Of a stretch of DNA of 64,000 bases, positions 25,259 to 39,965 are shown piece after piece. The position numbers and the translations under genes are program-made. Under the pieces are notes generated by a model. The model was not told the DNA's origin, made no database searches, and saw only the letters and a program-made list of their open reading frames with translations. The DNA is from Epiperipatus broadwayi. Taxonomy: Eukaryota; Onychophora; Udeonychophora; Euonychophora; Peripatidae. How positions within the stretch are numbered: position 1 is the first letter of the stretch; every line of letters starts with the position of its first letter. Location of the stretch: the NCBI GenBank assembly GCA_028023455.1, contig JAQFVV010000453.1, forward strand, positions 399,001 through 463,000, given 5' to 3'.

Positions 25259-25311
25259 CTTATCTCCAGACCATGGTTTCGGGCTTATGGCCCACGTCAG
25301 TGGAGAGCTAG
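25259..25311 (-). ncRNA. Hammerhead motif, Z2 dimer copy B (A9 changed)
   Basis: Identical to copy A, with the cleavage position at 25269. It carries the same A9-to-U change, so the source element already had it. Confidence 0.7.
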
Positions 25312-25503
25312 AATATTCGGACACTAGACCTAAAATATCAACTCAAAAAACCAGCACTTATTTCAAACGTATATTTAAGAAGAAACTCTGAATTTTTCGG
25401 ACATGAAAATGTCCGAAAAATTCAGAGTTTCTTCTTAAATATACGTTTGAAATAAGTGCTGGTTTTTTGAGTTGATATTTTAGGTCTAGTGTCCGAATAT
25501 TCT

Positions 25504-25553
25504 AGCTCTCCACTGACGTGGGCCATAAGCCCGAAACCATGGTCTGGAGATAA
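25504..25553 (+). ncRNA. Hammerhead motif, Z2 inverted copy C (A9 changed)
   Basis: CTGACGT at 25513-25519, GGGC/GCCC stem II, GAAACCATGGTC, stem I complete. Same sequence as copies A and B in reverse orientation. Confidence 0.7.
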
Positions 25554-25721
25554 GAGTGTTCTGGATAGAGATTTTAAATATTTCTCATAACCGCACTTGT
25601 TAATTTACGAGCTTGTTAGAGCTATTGGTACGCTCTCTATGTGCATTTTTGTAATTACAAGCTCATAAAAGTAATGTCATGTTATATATGACTTGCTTTA
25701 TTAATTATTGTAATTTATTAA

Positions 25722-27214
25722 ATATATATGCATTACGTGGTTTATTGGAAAAGTAGAGTGATGAAATCATGGATTACGATTCAAATTTATAATTTTTGCT
25801 CTTATTCTTATTGAATAAAAATTTATGTATGGGTGTGATAAAATTGAATAAATTCTGAATCCATTTATTTTACTTTTTATTTAATACATATTTTTTTTAG
25901 ATAGGTCTAGGTTATATATATATATATAATAAAATATTTTGATATTTACTGCTAACCTAAATGCTTTAATCAATAAATGCAACAGTCAAATGAACTTTTT
26001 TCTTCTTTAGACCAGGTCGATATCTATAAATATAATTTTATCAGCTAAGCATTAAGATAAACCTTTGCCCTGCCCTTTAATATAAATCTATCAATGCAAT
26101 ATTTTTCAACATTCTACTTTTATATAAATAGTGGCTAACATATTTGTCTATCATATTTGAGCTGCCTGGTAATCTAATCCTGGTTCAACATGGAAATCCT
26201 TTTTGATATTAAAGCAAGTTTGGGTTTTTCTTTCACATAGCCGTTTATCATAAAGTGGCTATTTATCCTACTCAGATCGTTAAATTAGATAGAAAGTAGA
26301 ACAAAAATGAACAACATATCGTCATGCCATTTCTCAGCTAATCTAATGAATAATTTTTTACTCTTTTCAGGCTTTTTTTGGAAGTATACTGAAGATATTT
26401 TTATAGTGGGTTATTAAAAAACTTATTTAAAAAGTGGATTATATGTTGAAATGGAGCACTCTTTCCAATAAACTGCTACTCCTTTTAAAAAGTTAAAAGG
26501 TATGGTATCATATCGAAGTGAAATAGTCAATATAATTAAATTACTTATATATAAAGAGTTTTTATTATATCTAGTTTATTGTATGTGAATGAGATTTAGA
26601 ATCTCTAATCTTTACTTAATATAAAAGCATTAAAAAATCATTTCAGATTTTTGAAAAATTTTAATATGATTATAAAACCAATCATAACTATATTCTGGGT
26701 AATAGATATGATAAGTATGGAGTCTAGTCTTATAAAATCACATTTTCATTAGATTAGACATGTAATAAAAGGAACCTTATAAGGGACTTCCTAAAAAGTA
26801 TTTTGTAATGAACTTGAGCATGGATTTAGTAAAAGAGAGATGGACCTCCAAAATGTACTTTTAATTGCTTTTATTAAAAAGATTTCAAAAAGAAATGCCC
26901 CCCTCCCCCTCAGGTAAAGATTAATAGCTACCATTGTAAAATATCAACTACTGTATATGAATAATATGCCAATATGTTCTATAAATGAATTAATTTGTAA
27001 TTCTCATTTCTAATGTATTATTATTTTGCTTGGAGATAGAATGGGCATACTCGTTTATGAGTTGGTGCTACTAGATATATATATAGTATTTTACCCATTT
27101 GTTGCATTTTCAATATGATGGAATATATTTTCAAAATATGTTTTCCCGGTCAACGCATTTGACACACGTAAAAAAAAAAAATGTTGCAAATACTCGAAAC
27201 TATAGCAATATTTT
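25722..27214. other. No recognisable feature
   Basis: AT-rich sequence with short (TA)n runs. I found no family resemblance in the small frames. Confidence 0.45.
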
Positions 27215-27311
27215 GTCAAGCATTGGTGGTCGAGAGATCAGCGACAGCCGCTTTACAAGCAGTTGTCCCGGGTTAGCGGGTTCGCATCCCGGCTGATGCT
27301 ATGGCACATGA
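27215..27311 (+). repeat. Short tRNA-Val-like SINE
   Basis: GTCAAG leader, tRNA body with anticodon loop TTTACAA (UAC), B box GGGTTCGCATCCC, and tail TATGGCACATG then an A-rich run. It has the same structure as the 9.05-kb copy with minor substitutions. No clear target duplication. Confidence 0.8.
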
Positions 27312-29573
27312 GAAAAGATATATATTGTTTATTCAATCCATATTTTTTGCAGAGAACCTCGCAATAAATCTTTATATATATATAAACAAAAATTTTTATG
27401 AATAAAAATATAAACACATATTGTATCTGCCAATAAGTAATATTTACATTGGTTCACTAACCGCAAAATCAAATTCGTTTATATAATTTTCTATTTAAAA
27501 GTTCTCTATTCCAATTTTTAGAAGATGACCATAGAAAGATCAATGAAGCTAAATATTATATATACAGAGAGAGAAAGACAGACAGGGAGAGTCTAAAATA
27601 TTTTATCTAAAATTATGAATAAGAAGTGACCGTAAAAATGTTGATAGAATAATCAATAACGTGGCAGTCCTAGTCTATAATAATAAGAAACCTAATTATT
27701 GTAATATTATATGTGATATGAACTTGTTACTTGAGCTATGCCGTGTAATATTCTAAATATGGGAGGGGGAAAAATAATCTAATATGTAAAATACTACCTA
27801 CTATTATTATTAGAGTAATTTTGTAAAACAGTTAAAAGTAGACCCAGATATCAATTTGCAAGTAAAAAGTTTAAACTATATATTTTAATATTATCTAATT
27901 ATCAAATTAAAAGGATTTTATGAATTTAATTGGCTGAGGAATATACAATAAATCTTAAAAAAAAAAAAGGAATATGTGTATAATTCTATGACTAGTTTTA
28001 TATGTGTGTGTCTATTAATTACATAAAAACATATACATCTAATACTACTAGTAATTGATTTAATGGTAAACATAACAAAGACTTAAGTTGACCTGTTTAT
28101 GTACACGTGTAAGAATTTTTTTTTAAAAAAAAATCAAGTGATATACAGGTACATAAAAATAATTAAAATCAAACAAAGGTCTTAATAATAAAATAAAAAC
28201 AACTTTTAGTTATATTATTAAAGATATATATATTAGACATTATCTTAATATATCTGAAGTACTTTTATTCATGATAAAGTTACATTAGTAACAGTATTCA
28301 TCATTATTAACATAAACGTTTATTTTTTTATATCGTAACAATTAAAAACTCCGTTTACATATATAAATATATAAGCGCGTATGCTAGTAGGTATGTAAGT
28401 GTTTTCACGTCGAGCGTTTATGGCAAATAAATTATTAGTGTTGTATTTTAAAATCTTAAATGATAATTAAACTATACGTAAAAATAAAAAATAGTCGTGT
28501 GATTAGTTGATAGAGGGTTCAAATGATGTTCGAACTTCAAAAGAATGCAGCTTTTCCATTCACGTAATCAAATTGAGATTTTTTTCTCTTAGCAGAGAAT
28601 CGATCTCCGCTTAACCGGGGAACAAGGATTCATCGTAATAACAAAATAATTAACCGCGCGTATGTGCACTTTCACGCATTCAGCTGTGAAAGGTTTAATG
28701 TAGTGTTCGACTCAAGAGCTAAAGGCTTATAAATCGCGGCACGGATAATCATATGATCTCCCGAGAGACAAATCATTGGATTACTTACTTTACAGATTCA
28801 AATATTAGTATATATGGATATCATGGATAACAAAGATTTCCAAATATAGTTATGAATATATATACTTAATAGTGGGCATGAGTGTTTAAGCAGAATTTTA
28901 TAGTTTGTATCACAAACTTTTATAGGGCTTTGTTTGATTTTTTAAATACAACATTAAACTATAAAACACACCTTCTATCGATGTATTTTCGCATGATATA
29001 AGATATTTATAATTAAAATTATTAATTAAAAATTATCTTCGTTTTATAAATTATTGGAAAGAGCGCGATATAAGATGTTTATTATTAATATTAATAGTTA
29101 AAAATTACTTTCTTTTTACAAATTATTGGAAAGGAAATAATCTTTATTTCAATATAAGTAATATTTTTTTTGATTAAAACTTTATTAATGAAAATTCGTA
29201 ATTTACTTTCTTATTTTTGATAATAAAATAGAATTTTTAAAATGTTTTTAAATATATAAAAAAATATTCAATATTTTATATTACGACTACGGATGGATAA
29301 AAGTTCATCAATACATAAACATTATACCCATAAATATATATGATTATATAGCTATATTTGCATTCACACAAACTTATACGTATTATTTAAAAAAAAAGAT
29401 CGCATCAATGTCAAAAATTGTTTTCAATAAATACTGTCTATATATATACTAATTTATCTCGTTATAAATAAGCTAAATTCTTCAGATAAATAAAAAAAAA
29501 GATTTTTATTTACTTTCATATATGTTAATTTTTTTTTTGCTTAGAAAGCATCAAAAAATATATTATTCTTATA
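27312..29573. other. No supported gene; slightly GC-richer patch at 28.5-28.8 kb
   Basis: Mostly AT-rich. The patch at 28.5-28.8 kb has more CG dinucleotides than its surroundings (CGCGCG, TCGCGG), but no frame or RNA fold I can name. Confidence 0.4.
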
Positions 29574-29582
29574 ATTATATAA

Positions 29583-30078
29583 CAAGCCTGTGTTTCAGTT
29601 ATTACATTGTAGAGATGTTTGCCCATCCTTGCATATGTATTAAATGGATTATGTCCTGTACATGTGGGGTTCACACTGACCTTAGGTCAACATGGGTGTG
29701 ACAAGAATCTCGGCCTCAGGGTGGCCTTTGAGCATTTCATCATCAGATTTTCAATTGGATGGACAGTTGAAGAGTTGGACTGTGTAGTATATTGGAGCCT
29801 GTCCATTAAAGTATAAAGATTGTCTATCTTAATATATATATATCTGAGCACTTATAGTATATATGTGTGGAAGATGATAATCTGGATCAACTGATGATTG
29901 CTGGTTTAGCATGAAATACGTATATTGGTGATTATTTATCTTTTCAACATATATGTGCTTGAGTGTATCAGTGTTATTAGATAGAGTGGAGAGTGATAGG
30001 TCGTCTGAAAGTCTGTGCTCCTATACCCTATATATTACATATATAGACACAGGTATATAACAAGCCGGTGTTTCAGTT
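29583..30078 (+). mobile_element. Family X retrozyme-like element, one unit plus short terminal repeat
   Basis: A full family X unit. The ends share the direct repeat CAAGCC(T/G)GTGTTTCAGTTAT, about 478 bp apart, as expected if a circular or concatemeric template was copied slightly more than once. It is flanked by ATTATATAA (29574-29582 and 30079-30087). One intact-core hammerhead lies at 29.88-29.94 kb. No coding frame. Confidence 0.75.
29876..29942 (+). ncRNA. Hammerhead ribozyme (family X, 29.9 kb), intact core
   Basis: GATAATC-TGG-ATCAA, CTGATGA at 29891-29897, stem II TGCT/AGCA, GAAA, palindrome ATACGTAT, A at the cleavage site, TTGGTGATTAT. One stem I pair is a wobble compared with the 22.6-kb copy. 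All core nucleotides are present. Confidence 0.78.
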
Positions 30079-30087
30079 ATTATATAA

Positions 30088-32239
30088 TTTTAGAAAAGTT
30101 GGTTGTTTATAAAAATGGCATAAATATATTAATTTATATATTTATATAACGGACTAATATTCCGTTAATAATATAAAGAATCCACAAATGTTTATTAAGG
30201 AAGCTTGTAATTTATATAAAATATGTGCACATCTTTGATGCTATGATAATTGCATAAATATAAAGTGAATACTTGTAAATATGTTATTTTATTTTAATAC
30301 TATAATAATTGAAGATTAACATCAGTTAATCAATAAGCACTGACTGTCTAGAAATTTTTTTTAATGCTTTGTGGTATACGTGCTAGCCTTAGTTTTTTTC
30401 CCCATACAAATAAATACCATCTGTTTTGCAGATTGATAATGAGTCATCAGCTGCTCGGTATTACTCCTATGCAGGCAATATTTGTCTTTTGCCTCTGTGC
30501 TGTTTTTCATATTCTTTCTTTTTTTTCAAAACATCCTGTTTTTAGTTATAAAAAATAGTATATGATCGCTTGTCATAAAGTTTGATAGATTATTATCACA
30601 CTAAATTATGTACTGTGATAAAAAGTCATATATAGATCATTTAATTATATACCCATCAATTATGATTCCAATATATATAATTTGTCTTTAATGTTAAATA
30701 ATAAAATATGATTAAACAATTTTGCAAAGATGAATGTGAATTAAAATGATTCAAATTTCAGCTTCAGCACATTTAAGATAACTTAATTTATAAGCTTCAA
30801 ATATCGTAGAGTATAGCCTTTTAAGCTAGAGATATGGCAGACAAAGCTATTTTTTCTCACCATAATAATACTATTTGAAACTTTAAAAATACAGCACCTT
30901 TTGCAAGGTGGGGCATAATGGCGGTACATTCTCTTGCTATGTATATGATTTGGGTTCAACCCTGGGGTAATAAACTTTTACTTCACTCAGATGGCAATTA
31001 GAATTGGGATTTTTTTTAGATCACTGATCTATATAACCAAATCGATATAGTTATCAAACATTGCCAGTAATATATGTCTAGGTAATCTTAAGTCAAGAAT
31101 AAAACAAGAAAAAAAAAACATTCAAACTTTCCCGTGATCCATCAGTTAGAAATGTGATGAGCAGTGCCTATTTCATGTATATTATCAAAATCTTGTCATA
31201 ATTTATTAATTATGCATTTGTTTCTTAATATGATTTTACTTTAATATTCACAACTTATGTTTTGATGAATATCAGATTTTTACCAGTGGGGTTGTACTAA
31301 AGCAACAGCATCAGTTAGGCTAAAAATGGAAATATTATTTTCAATTTGTGATTGATAATATTTTAATGAGGTGTAATATACATTTTTAAAAAAAATAAAT
31401 TGTGTGATAACAGTTAGTGCATCCACATACCATTCATAGGCTAAAATTGAGGCTGGATAAGAACCTGTTGGGCATTGTTTTAAGTATAGGTATCATTCTA
31501 AATACCATTACCTGGAAAGTAGATGTCCCAGTTATTCTGTATTGGTTATATTAGTGTCACTTTACTGACTATAAAAACAAAATATAGTTGTAATATAAAG
31601 TTGCCAAAAGTGGCACAGTCCTGTAAATTCTGAATTCATAGTTTACTTGAAGTAGTAGTAATGGTGATAATTAGCTTACCCAGTTGAGATGCATCTTGGT
31701 CTTTCTGAAATAGTTGAAGAAAAATATTGAATTTGTTTTTAAAGAACTTTTGATAAATTATGTCATTGTAGATCAGAGATCAGTTCAATCTTCAGATTAT
31801 AAAATGCTTAGTCATATGTGGAAATTCAATGAGGACTCATGTGAAAGATGACTGCATCTTGCACTTAATATCATTGTAAAATTTTTTCCAACTAGATAAC
31901 ACTGACTCATGAAATTGTAGATCAATAACCATGATAAAATGTTATCTTTCATGTTCAGTGTTTATTTGGAAATTTTCTTTTAATTTGGACATGACAAAAA
32001 ATGTGTGGTAACCATGCAATTTATATTACACTTAAAAATTATGATCTATTTGTATTGCCTACTTCAGAATTTTAATAACTTTATTTCAGTTTTAGAAGAT
32101 TTTATAGCATTTTGAAAGTATTTTGTATGATTGTTAGACAATGGAGAATCTTAAGGTGATATTTCTTAGTTAAGAAAAATATATTGGCCCACAGCAAAAG
32201 AGGTGATAATAACTTGAATATAAATAATATTTAAAGCGT
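30088..32239. other. No supported gene; one tRNA-like stretch listed separately
   Basis: Mixed sequence a little less AT-rich near 31.4-31.8 kb. No protein family could be read from either strand. Confidence 0.4.
30905..30975 (+). repeat. Possible tRNA-derived SINE head
   Basis: GGTGGGGCATAATGGCGGTA resembles an A-box region, and GGGTTCAACCCTGGGG is a good B box about 40 bp later. Cloverleaf pairing is poor and no second copy was found, so this is tentative. Confidence 0.35.
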
Positions 32240-32330
32240 AAGCTTGTGGTTAAGACCTGTAGAGGTCTCTACTTTCTCATTTACAAGCGCTCATTCTTGA
32301 GGTTTATTGCCTTAGTAAATATTACTTACT
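32240..32330 (+). repeat. Family Y fragment
   Basis: GACCTGTAGAGGTCTCTACT ... TCTTGAGGTTTATTGCCTTAGTAAATATTA matches the end of the 745-956 copy. Confidence 0.6.
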
Positions 32331-32687
32331 TAATCAATATGCGTTAAATATTAAATATGATTTTATAATGCTTTTTTATATGAATGTTTTTTTCATATGC
32401 TTTAATTAAATTTTAGGTAGTATTGGTATATTTATATATCAGGGATAGCTAACTTGTAGTACATTGCAGCCTTAATTTTGATGCATCTTGTAAAGTAATG
32501 CTGTAATCAAAAATACAACTTTTTATTTCAATGAGTTAAACTAAAATAAACAAGTTCTGCTTTCAATCTGTAAATATATATGTCATATTTAATCATTAAA
32601 ATTCCTGTCAGCACTTAAACAATCCCAATATCAATAACAATCAAAAATTTCAAACTGTTGTCAAGGCAACATTCTTTAAACAATAAA

Positions 32688-32850
32688 GGTTTTCCTGAAT
32701 ATTTATGATGATGGTATTTTAGTCATATGTTGAACATTTTTTATCATCTAATATTAAGTAATGAATGTTTTTAGAACAATTTAACATTATTAAAATTTTT
32801 CAACTTCATTTAACTGTTGGTAATAGCATAAAGGTTAGTAAGTACATACC
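32688..32850 (+). repeat. Family W element, partial copy
   Basis: TTTTCCTGAATATTTATGATGATGG ... TTCATTTAACTGTTGGTAATAGCATAAAGGTTAGTA aligns with the insertion in the RTE element at 59.74-60.02 kb. It lacks the internal tandem expansion seen there. Confidence 0.55.
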
Positions 32851-32964
32851 ATTTTTAGTTGTATTACTCTCCTTTTAAATTCGAGGAATAATCCAGAATG
32901 GATTCTTTTAACTTTTAATTCATAATTTTTGCCTTTTTTAAATTTTGCACTTTTCTCTTTTTAT

Positions 32965-33335
32965 ATATAGAGTTGCAAAACAAATTTTTAACAAGCTTTG
33001 AGAATACCCTCAACCCCAGACCGGTTTCTACATCTAGCGTCAGTGAGTGTTAGGATATTCATTAGATTAAAAATACTAGGACTAGCCCAGTACTTTATCT
33101 AATGTATAAACTATTGAGAAGAAAATCTGAAATTTTCAGACATCTATATGTCTAAAAATCCAGCTATCTAACTCAAATAGCCATATGGGATTGAACTAAG
33201 TTCAGATACACCATATATTAATAGCTTTAGCAATATAAATTCGCCAAAGCCTTAGTAGCAAAAAATAAATTGATAAAAAAAAATCAAGTCAGATGTCACA
33301 TGATCTCATTTTAATAAAGCTCGTGTTACAAATGT
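32965..33335 (-). mobile_element. Family Z2 element, single decayed copy
   Basis: Shares with the 24.7-kb dimer the order hammerhead, GAGAAGAAAATCTGAA, paired ACAT..ATGT, ATCCAGCTATCTAACTCAA, ATATGGGA and the hairpin TGAACTAAGTTCA. It ends near AAAGCTCGTGTTAC. Non-coding. Confidence 0.65.
33001..33060 (-). ncRNA. Hammerhead relic (Z2, 33 kb)
   Basis: Minus strand: ACACTCA, CTGACG then CTAGATGTA, GAAA, palindrome ACCGGT, C, TGGGGTTGAGG. Compared with the intact copy at 53.0 kb, three bases are missing at the core and stem II junction, so A9 and the stem II start are lost. Confidence 0.6.
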
Positions 33336-33684
33336 TATATATAACAAATGTTTTATATAATAAAAAAAATTAGTGGCATTGATAATGATTATGTTTGAAT
33401 AATTTAAATTTAATAAATGATCTGCTTAACCCCAAATTCAAAGCGATCATAAACGTCTCATTAAAATAAACAACATTTAAACTTAAATTTTAATACTTTT
33501 AAAACAAATATAATAATAATGTAAATCAATATATCTTCTTATAGTCTATTATTATATTATTAAAAAAAGGTTAAATGTTATTTATCTATAGCATATTGTA
33601 TTTTATGTAAAAATTGAATTCAAAATAATAATTGTACGACACTATGAATCATTAAAAACATAAAGCTAAACTAGTCAACAAATA

Positions 33685-34045
33685 ATCAAAATCACACTAA
33701 ATTCACAATTCAACTGACAAACCAAGAAAATAAAATCTAAAACACTACCAATGAAAATGTAAAGAACTACAAAATAACAATGTGTTGAAACTAAACATTA
33801 CCCACAAATCCACTTCTTTTAAAATTGAGGCTGGATAGGAGATAAATGGAATTGTGAGTAATGTTTAGTTTAAATATGTTGCTATTTTATAGTTCTTTAC
33901 ACTTGAGAAGTCGCTTGTAATAAGTGAAACCATTGGTAGTGATTTAGAATTTATTTTCTTGGCTAGTCTGGTTGAATTGTGAATTTGGCACTACGAATAT
34001 ACAGATGAAAAAATTGGTAACTAGACCTTAAAACGTTGGCCTCTA
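33685..34045. mobile_element. Foldback repeat with a faint hammerhead-like tail
   Basis: ATTCACAATTCAAC at about 33700 is repeated in reverse ending near 33985, giving imperfect 125-bp arms around AAAATTGAGGCTGGATAGGA. Just beyond the right arm, CAGATGAAAAAATTGGTAACT then AGACCTTAAAACGTTGG loosely resembles a hammerhead with an AACGTT palindrome. The core is too decayed to call. Confidence 0.45.
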
Positions 34046-34436
34046 GTATTTTAGATGATCAACTTTAATTAAAAATCGTTCTTATTATAGTCCTGTTATA
34101 TATATTTTAAATTAATTTAATTAAAAATTAACAAAAGAGCACAACTTTTTTATAATATATTTATACTATCTATCTAATTTTTCTTCCATTTAGAAAACAT
34201 ATCATCAATCATCTATCTGAAGCTGACATCAACTAATTAAACTGTAGAATATTTCTCCTATGGTCATTTTCATAAACAAATCAATAAAAAATATATAAAA
34301 ACTTTATTATGCAAACTTTCTAATGTCTCTGCAGCCAATGTGTCTTTTTTAAACTTTTGTCATGATTTATCCTATATGAAGTTTATATGTTTGCATCTGA
34401 GTTATTAATATATAAGAGACATAGGCCTGAGAATAA
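34046..34436. other. No recognisable feature
   Basis: AT-rich sequence, nothing supported. Confidence 0.5.
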
Positions 34437-35640
34437 ATGAAAAAGGAAAGAGATCTTGAACGGTTGGCTCAACACCAAAAAGAGGTTGTACAGTTGAAAG
34501 AATTAATTGACTGGCTAGAAAGGAGAAAAAAAACATGACAATAGAATGAAAAGGACATAAGATCAGGCATTATAAGATAAACCAATATTTATTACAATAT
34601 AAGACCCAGGATGATCCTGAGGAATGGAAGCCTGTCATACCTCAACCAATGACAGAGACAATTATAGCTCATGACAACCAGTTATATGGACACTATGGGA
34701 TGGTCAAAACTGAACATTGGCTTAGGAAGTAATTCTATTGGCTGGGTATACATAGCCAGGTTATCACAGTAATAAACCAGTACAAAATCTGCCAGAAAGC
34801 CAAACCAGCAAACAGAAGTTACACAGCTCCAATGATATCCATGATCCCAAGAAAACTGCGAGAGATGATGGCTATGGATTATTATGTTCTGTTATCAACA
34901 TACAACAAAAAGAGGTTGCATCTTGTAGTAGTATAAGACTAATTCTTTAAATATTTGGCTGCATACTGCCAGAAACAAATACAGATGTTAAGATAGGGAA
35001 ACTGCAGGTTCTTCTATCAGATCATGGTATGCCATTTGTATCTGGAGAATGGTAGAAGTGAATCCAGGGATTAAGTATCAAACACAAATTAAGATCCATT
35101 CACAACCCACAATCTAACCCTTGTGAACAAATAATGTGTGAGGTGAAATGGTTATTTAGAACTGACTTTCCAACAAATCACCAGGGTTGGGTCAAGCAAG
35201 TTCCAAATATATTCAATTACATTAATTAGTGTATTAATGAATCAACTCAGTTTTCACCTGTATGGTTACATTTCGGTCAACATGCTTCTAAGTTGATAAA
35301 GGCTACCCTACCAGGAATGGAAGAGCCTCTCATAGATCCCAAAAGTAATATGACTCAGGTGTGTCAAACTCTTATCAAAAGGAGCCAAAAAAAACCCAAA
35401 ATACCAGTAGGAGCCCTATTTAGATTTAAGACATTGGACAGAGTAATTATAAAGACATCACATGTAAGTGATCCTGGGAATTTTATATGCCAAAAGTTTT
35501 GTAATCTGTGTGAAGGTCCATTCCTTATTGAGCAATGCCAAGGAAACAATGGAATTTGAGTAGATATGGGGTGGGAGATCAGGGGTCCTATAATGCAAGA
35601 TGCCTCAAATGTGTGCCACCACGCAAACAAATTTATTAAA
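34437..35640 (+). pseudogene. Ty3/Gypsy-type retrotransposon integrase, degenerate
   Basis: Translation across frames gives an integrase. The first part is an HHCC zinc-binding region (histidines near QLYGHYG and KTEHW; the first cysteine of the CxxC pair is replaced, YKICQKAK). Next comes the catalytic core: MAMDYY with the first Asp, LLSDHGMPFVSGEW with the second Asp, and QSNPCEQIMCEV with the Glu. SPVWLHFGQHA follows, then a GPY/F-like module (CNLCEGPFLIEQ). It would have joined element DNA to the host genome. Several stops and frameshifts break it, and no RT, RNase H or LTR was recognised nearby. The last 88 codons (35293-35559) are open only by chance. A related domesticated integrase gene cannot be excluded as the source, but the decay argues against function. 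Confidence 0.75.
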
Positions 35641-37893
<2,253 letters not shown>

Positions 37894-37967
37894 GTCTCAC
37901 CATATATATACTTACTATGTATGGAATACTTGGTATAATTATATTTTGATCTTAATAGCTTTTTTTT

Positions 37968-38056
37968 GCAATATGTCAAATGAGGTTACCGGGAAGCGAA
38001 CCGGACCAGCTGCTTTGAAGACAGCTATGCTAACCACTAGACCACTAACTCTTGAC
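37968..38056 (-). repeat. Short tRNA-Glu-like SINE
   Basis: Minus strand: GTCAAG leader, TTAGTGGTCTAGTGGTTAGC (A box), anticodon loop CTTCAAA (UUC, Glu), CCGGTTCGCTTCCCGG (B box and T arm), tail TTTGACATATTG then A-run. The acceptor pairing is imperfect. The leader and tail match the Val- and Ala-type SINEs, so it belongs to the same superfamily with a different tRNA head. Confidence 0.75.
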
Positions 38057-38479
38057 TATATTTGTATATTTTCTAATCAAATATACCCAGTCAAAATTAA
38101 TTAAATTACTATTGATTGTTTTATAAATGGTTGGATTTGGGATTTTGAAAACTTATTTTATAATTGATCTCTCTAATTATTTATTGCCTCTGCAAATTTT
38201 TCTTTTTGTATTATATTTATTACAACAAAGGTATAAATAAGAGGTAACTAATATGTTGAAAAAAATAAATAATTATCTGATTAGTCTATACTCTAAATGA
38301 CTTTAGAAAAAAGAGGACAAAATGAAGTTTGAGTGAATGATTCTTTAAAAAGTGTCCAGACTTAGTAAAAAAGTTACTAGTTGGGATCTTTTTCTTGATT
38401 ATTTTGAATTCAACTTTCTGGATCCAATATGAAAATATATTTTTAGAAATTATTCATTTAACAAAACAGAATATATAAA
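38057..38479. other. No recognisable feature
   Basis: AT-rich sequence, nothing supported. Confidence 0.5.
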
Positions 38480-39965
38480 ATTCTGTAATAGGGATGCAAG
38501 AGAGTGTTAATCGTGGCATGATAAAATATTACCCAAAATGTCGAGGAAATCTACTGAAGAGAATAAAAATGTCAAAATCCAGCGCAATATCTTGGTATTA
38601 GAAGAAAAAATACTTCATCAATAAGAAGGGAAAAAATGACACTTTTACTGAAATTACATTACAGAAATATGTGGAAAACTTCTTTATAACTAATATAGTA
38701 ATAAAAAATAAAAAATGAAAAGTAATGCATATAATTAAATATTGTGTAGTAAATATAATCCACAGGAAATTGATGAAAATAATATTTTATTTAAAAAACA
38801 GATGAAAAAATAGAGAAAATATTGACAATATTGCATACTAAGTGTTTAAATGATGTAGTCGTACCACGTACCACACGTGACTAGAAAAATGCTGTAGTGA
38901 TATCAATATTTAATGAAGGGGTAAAATAACTATTAATAAACCCAGGTCTATTAATCTTTTCTATGAATGATCTTTGTAAAATTATTACAACTTATCTATA
39001 GAGAACTTTAGATTCAAACCAATAAAAAATTTAGAAGAGAAATTAGTTGCAGCTTGGAAGATGCCATCTAGGTATTAGAGAAATTATGAAAAAAAAACTA
39101 TCTAATATGAGTTGTCATTTTGCATTTAATTTGTAGATTATGCTAAAATATTTAACTTTATAAGCATTTTCTTTAGTGATTAAAGTTTACATTACCAAAT
39201 CTTAGGCACAAAATTATGCCAACAACAATAATTAGATTATATAACTTCTTATGACACTTTACTGGAAATATTTTCTAAATTAAAGGGGGAATTAAGTGAA
39301 TAAAAGTGAATAGAGATTACATAAGGCCTCTATATTTTGAAGCTGAAGTGATTTTTTTTTTTGTAAATAATGCTTCAGAACTTCAAAAAATATTACGTTA
39401 TTCAGAAGAAAGCAAAATGTTAGACTAAAGTTAAAAGCTAACAAAACAAATGTAATATTCAATTTCATTTCAAAAAAAATAATAATCATTAGTTATAATA
39501 AAAAAAGTTAGAAATTACAGATATTATCAGTACATATTATTAATGTAGTGAAAATACAAATTATAAAAATAATCATAGAATAACATTAAAAAAATAATAT
39601 GCTTAAATGTTTTAAAAAAGAGTGTTTAATAATTGTGTTTGTCAGTAATTATGTATGATCAGAAACTTGGAATTTTATTGGAATAGCAACCAAAAACTTA
39701 TATAATATAATAAAGTACAGAAAGATGTTTTTGGAAAAACAAAGTGAAATATATGAATGAAAAAGAAAAACGGAAGTTTCTGACAATACAGAAAAAAATT
39801 ATGTGCAAAAAAATAAAATTATTGCTGGAAATAATGATGTTTTAAACTCAATTCCAAAAGGCTTTAAGATAAAAAAGTTTTTTGGAACATGTAAAAAATT
39901 TGAAGCAGAGAAACAGGCATGGAGAGACCTCCAATCTACAGTGGATTACTGAGGATTTAAATAAT
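38480..39965 (+). pseudogene. Ancient, heavily decayed RTE-type LINE
   Basis: Scattered in-frame blocks line up in order with the RTE copy at 58.4-61.2 kb: LHTKCLNDVVVP, KNAVVISIFNEG, YELSFCI.FVDYAKIFN, EIFSKLKGEL, LKLKANKTNVIFNF, a YVSETW-like block, and LNSIPKGFK. This covers the RT domain from before motif 2 to the C-terminal region. Stops and indels are everywhere. Across LHTKCLND it lacks the 278-bp insertion seen in the other copy, which shows that the insertion is secondary. Confidence 0.65.

Larger units (their letters stand above)
24746..25708 (-). mobile_element. Family Z2 retrozyme dimer plus inverted copy
   Basis: AATGCACATAGAGAGCGTAC starts a unit at 24748 and again about 417-419 bp later. 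The two direct copies each hold a hammerhead, with predicted cleavage positions 419 nt apart. At about 25410 the sequence turns around and runs back through the whole unit to 25708. The 963-bp block is flanked by a perfect 13-bp duplication, TGTAATTTATTAA (24733-24745 and 25709-25721), so it entered in one event. No coding capacity. The interior block TCCAGCTATCTAACT...ATATGGGA is shared with the copies at 33 and 52.9 kb. Confidence 0.8.

Noticed and set aside
35364-35630. 88-codon minus-strand frame
   Set aside because: Antisense of the Ty3/Gypsy integrase remnant.
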